DNA of 5,994 bases from a bacterium (GTDB lineage Bacteria > Krumholzibacteriota > Krumholzibacteria > LZORAL124-64-63). The first letter of the stretch is position 1; each line of letters opens with the position of its first letter. The notes beneath the pieces were generated by a model. It saw only the letters and a list, made by a program, of their open reading frames with translations. It did no database searches and had not been told where the DNA came from. This document shows positions 5,967-5,994 of the stretch, in pieces. The DNA lies in assembly GCA_016873405.1 (NCBI GenBank), contig VGXH01000128.1, positions 1-5,994 on the forward strand. Reading direction: 5' to 3'. A program made the position numbers and the translations under genes.

Positions 5967-5994
5967 ATGAACGCAACCATTTCCCGCAGCCCCC
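5967..5994 (+). CDS. Start of an unidentified plus-strand gene (partial, 9 codons)
   Basis: An ATG at 5967-5969 follows GGGGAG (5956-5961) at a spacing of 5 bases and lies downstream of a promoter-like element. Only MNATISRSP is visible before the window ends, so no function can be given. It is transcribed away from the asnB cassette and may share regulation with it through the 338-bp divergent region. Confidence 0.5.

Noticed and set aside
3613..5970. Long plus-strand open frame (785 aa) opposite asnB
   Set aside because: It is antisense to a well-supported AsnB-type gene and has low-complexity composition with no known motif. It arises from codon-position GC bias.
5629..5976. Upstream extension of the asnB frame by 116 codons
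   Set aside because: Class II glutaminases need Cys at position 2, and the Met-Cys start at 5628 has a near-perfect ribosome site. The extension is low-complexity and overlaps the divergent gene start.

Overview
The window is very GC-rich bacterial DNA (about 70% by eye) with tightly packed genes. Almost all of it is coded on the minus strand. Strong GGAGG-type ribosome binding sites and two sigma70-like promoters point to a bacterium. The lineage cannot be fixed from the sequence: a high-GC proteobacterium or an uncultured high-GC phylum is possible, but that is a guess. No rRNA, tRNA, CRISPR array or insertion sequence was seen.

Right part (5629-5994): a 338-bp divergent intergenic region. 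It separates the main minus-strand operon from a plus-strand gene of which only nine codons are present. The plus-strand gene has a plausible promoter, a GC-rich leader hairpin and a ribosome binding site. No convincing promoter was found for the minus-strand operon.

Centre (5628 down to 733, minus strand): a four-gene operon-like cassette. In transcription order it holds a glutamine-hydrolysing asparagine-synthetase-type amidotransferase (678 aa), a small acyl carrier protein (84 aa, start codon inside the amidotransferase gene), an NAD-synthetase-like ATP pyrophosphatase (327 aa) and an AMP-forming acyl ligase (514 aa). All three enzymes belong to families that activate a carboxylate as an adenylate, and the fourth protein is a phosphopantetheine carrier. 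The simplest inference is that the ligase loads an acid onto the carrier and the other two enzymes carry out amide-bond or amidation chemistry. Such a set would fit a small secondary-metabolite or cell-surface modification pathway. The substrate and product are unknown. This is the most interesting part of the window.

Left part (703 down to 1, minus strand): a separate housekeeping-type unit with its own promoter. It holds a short NfeD-family membrane protein and the start of an SPFH/paraslipin (QmcA-like) protein. The two genes overlap by the four bases ATGA. The SPFH gene runs off the left edge.
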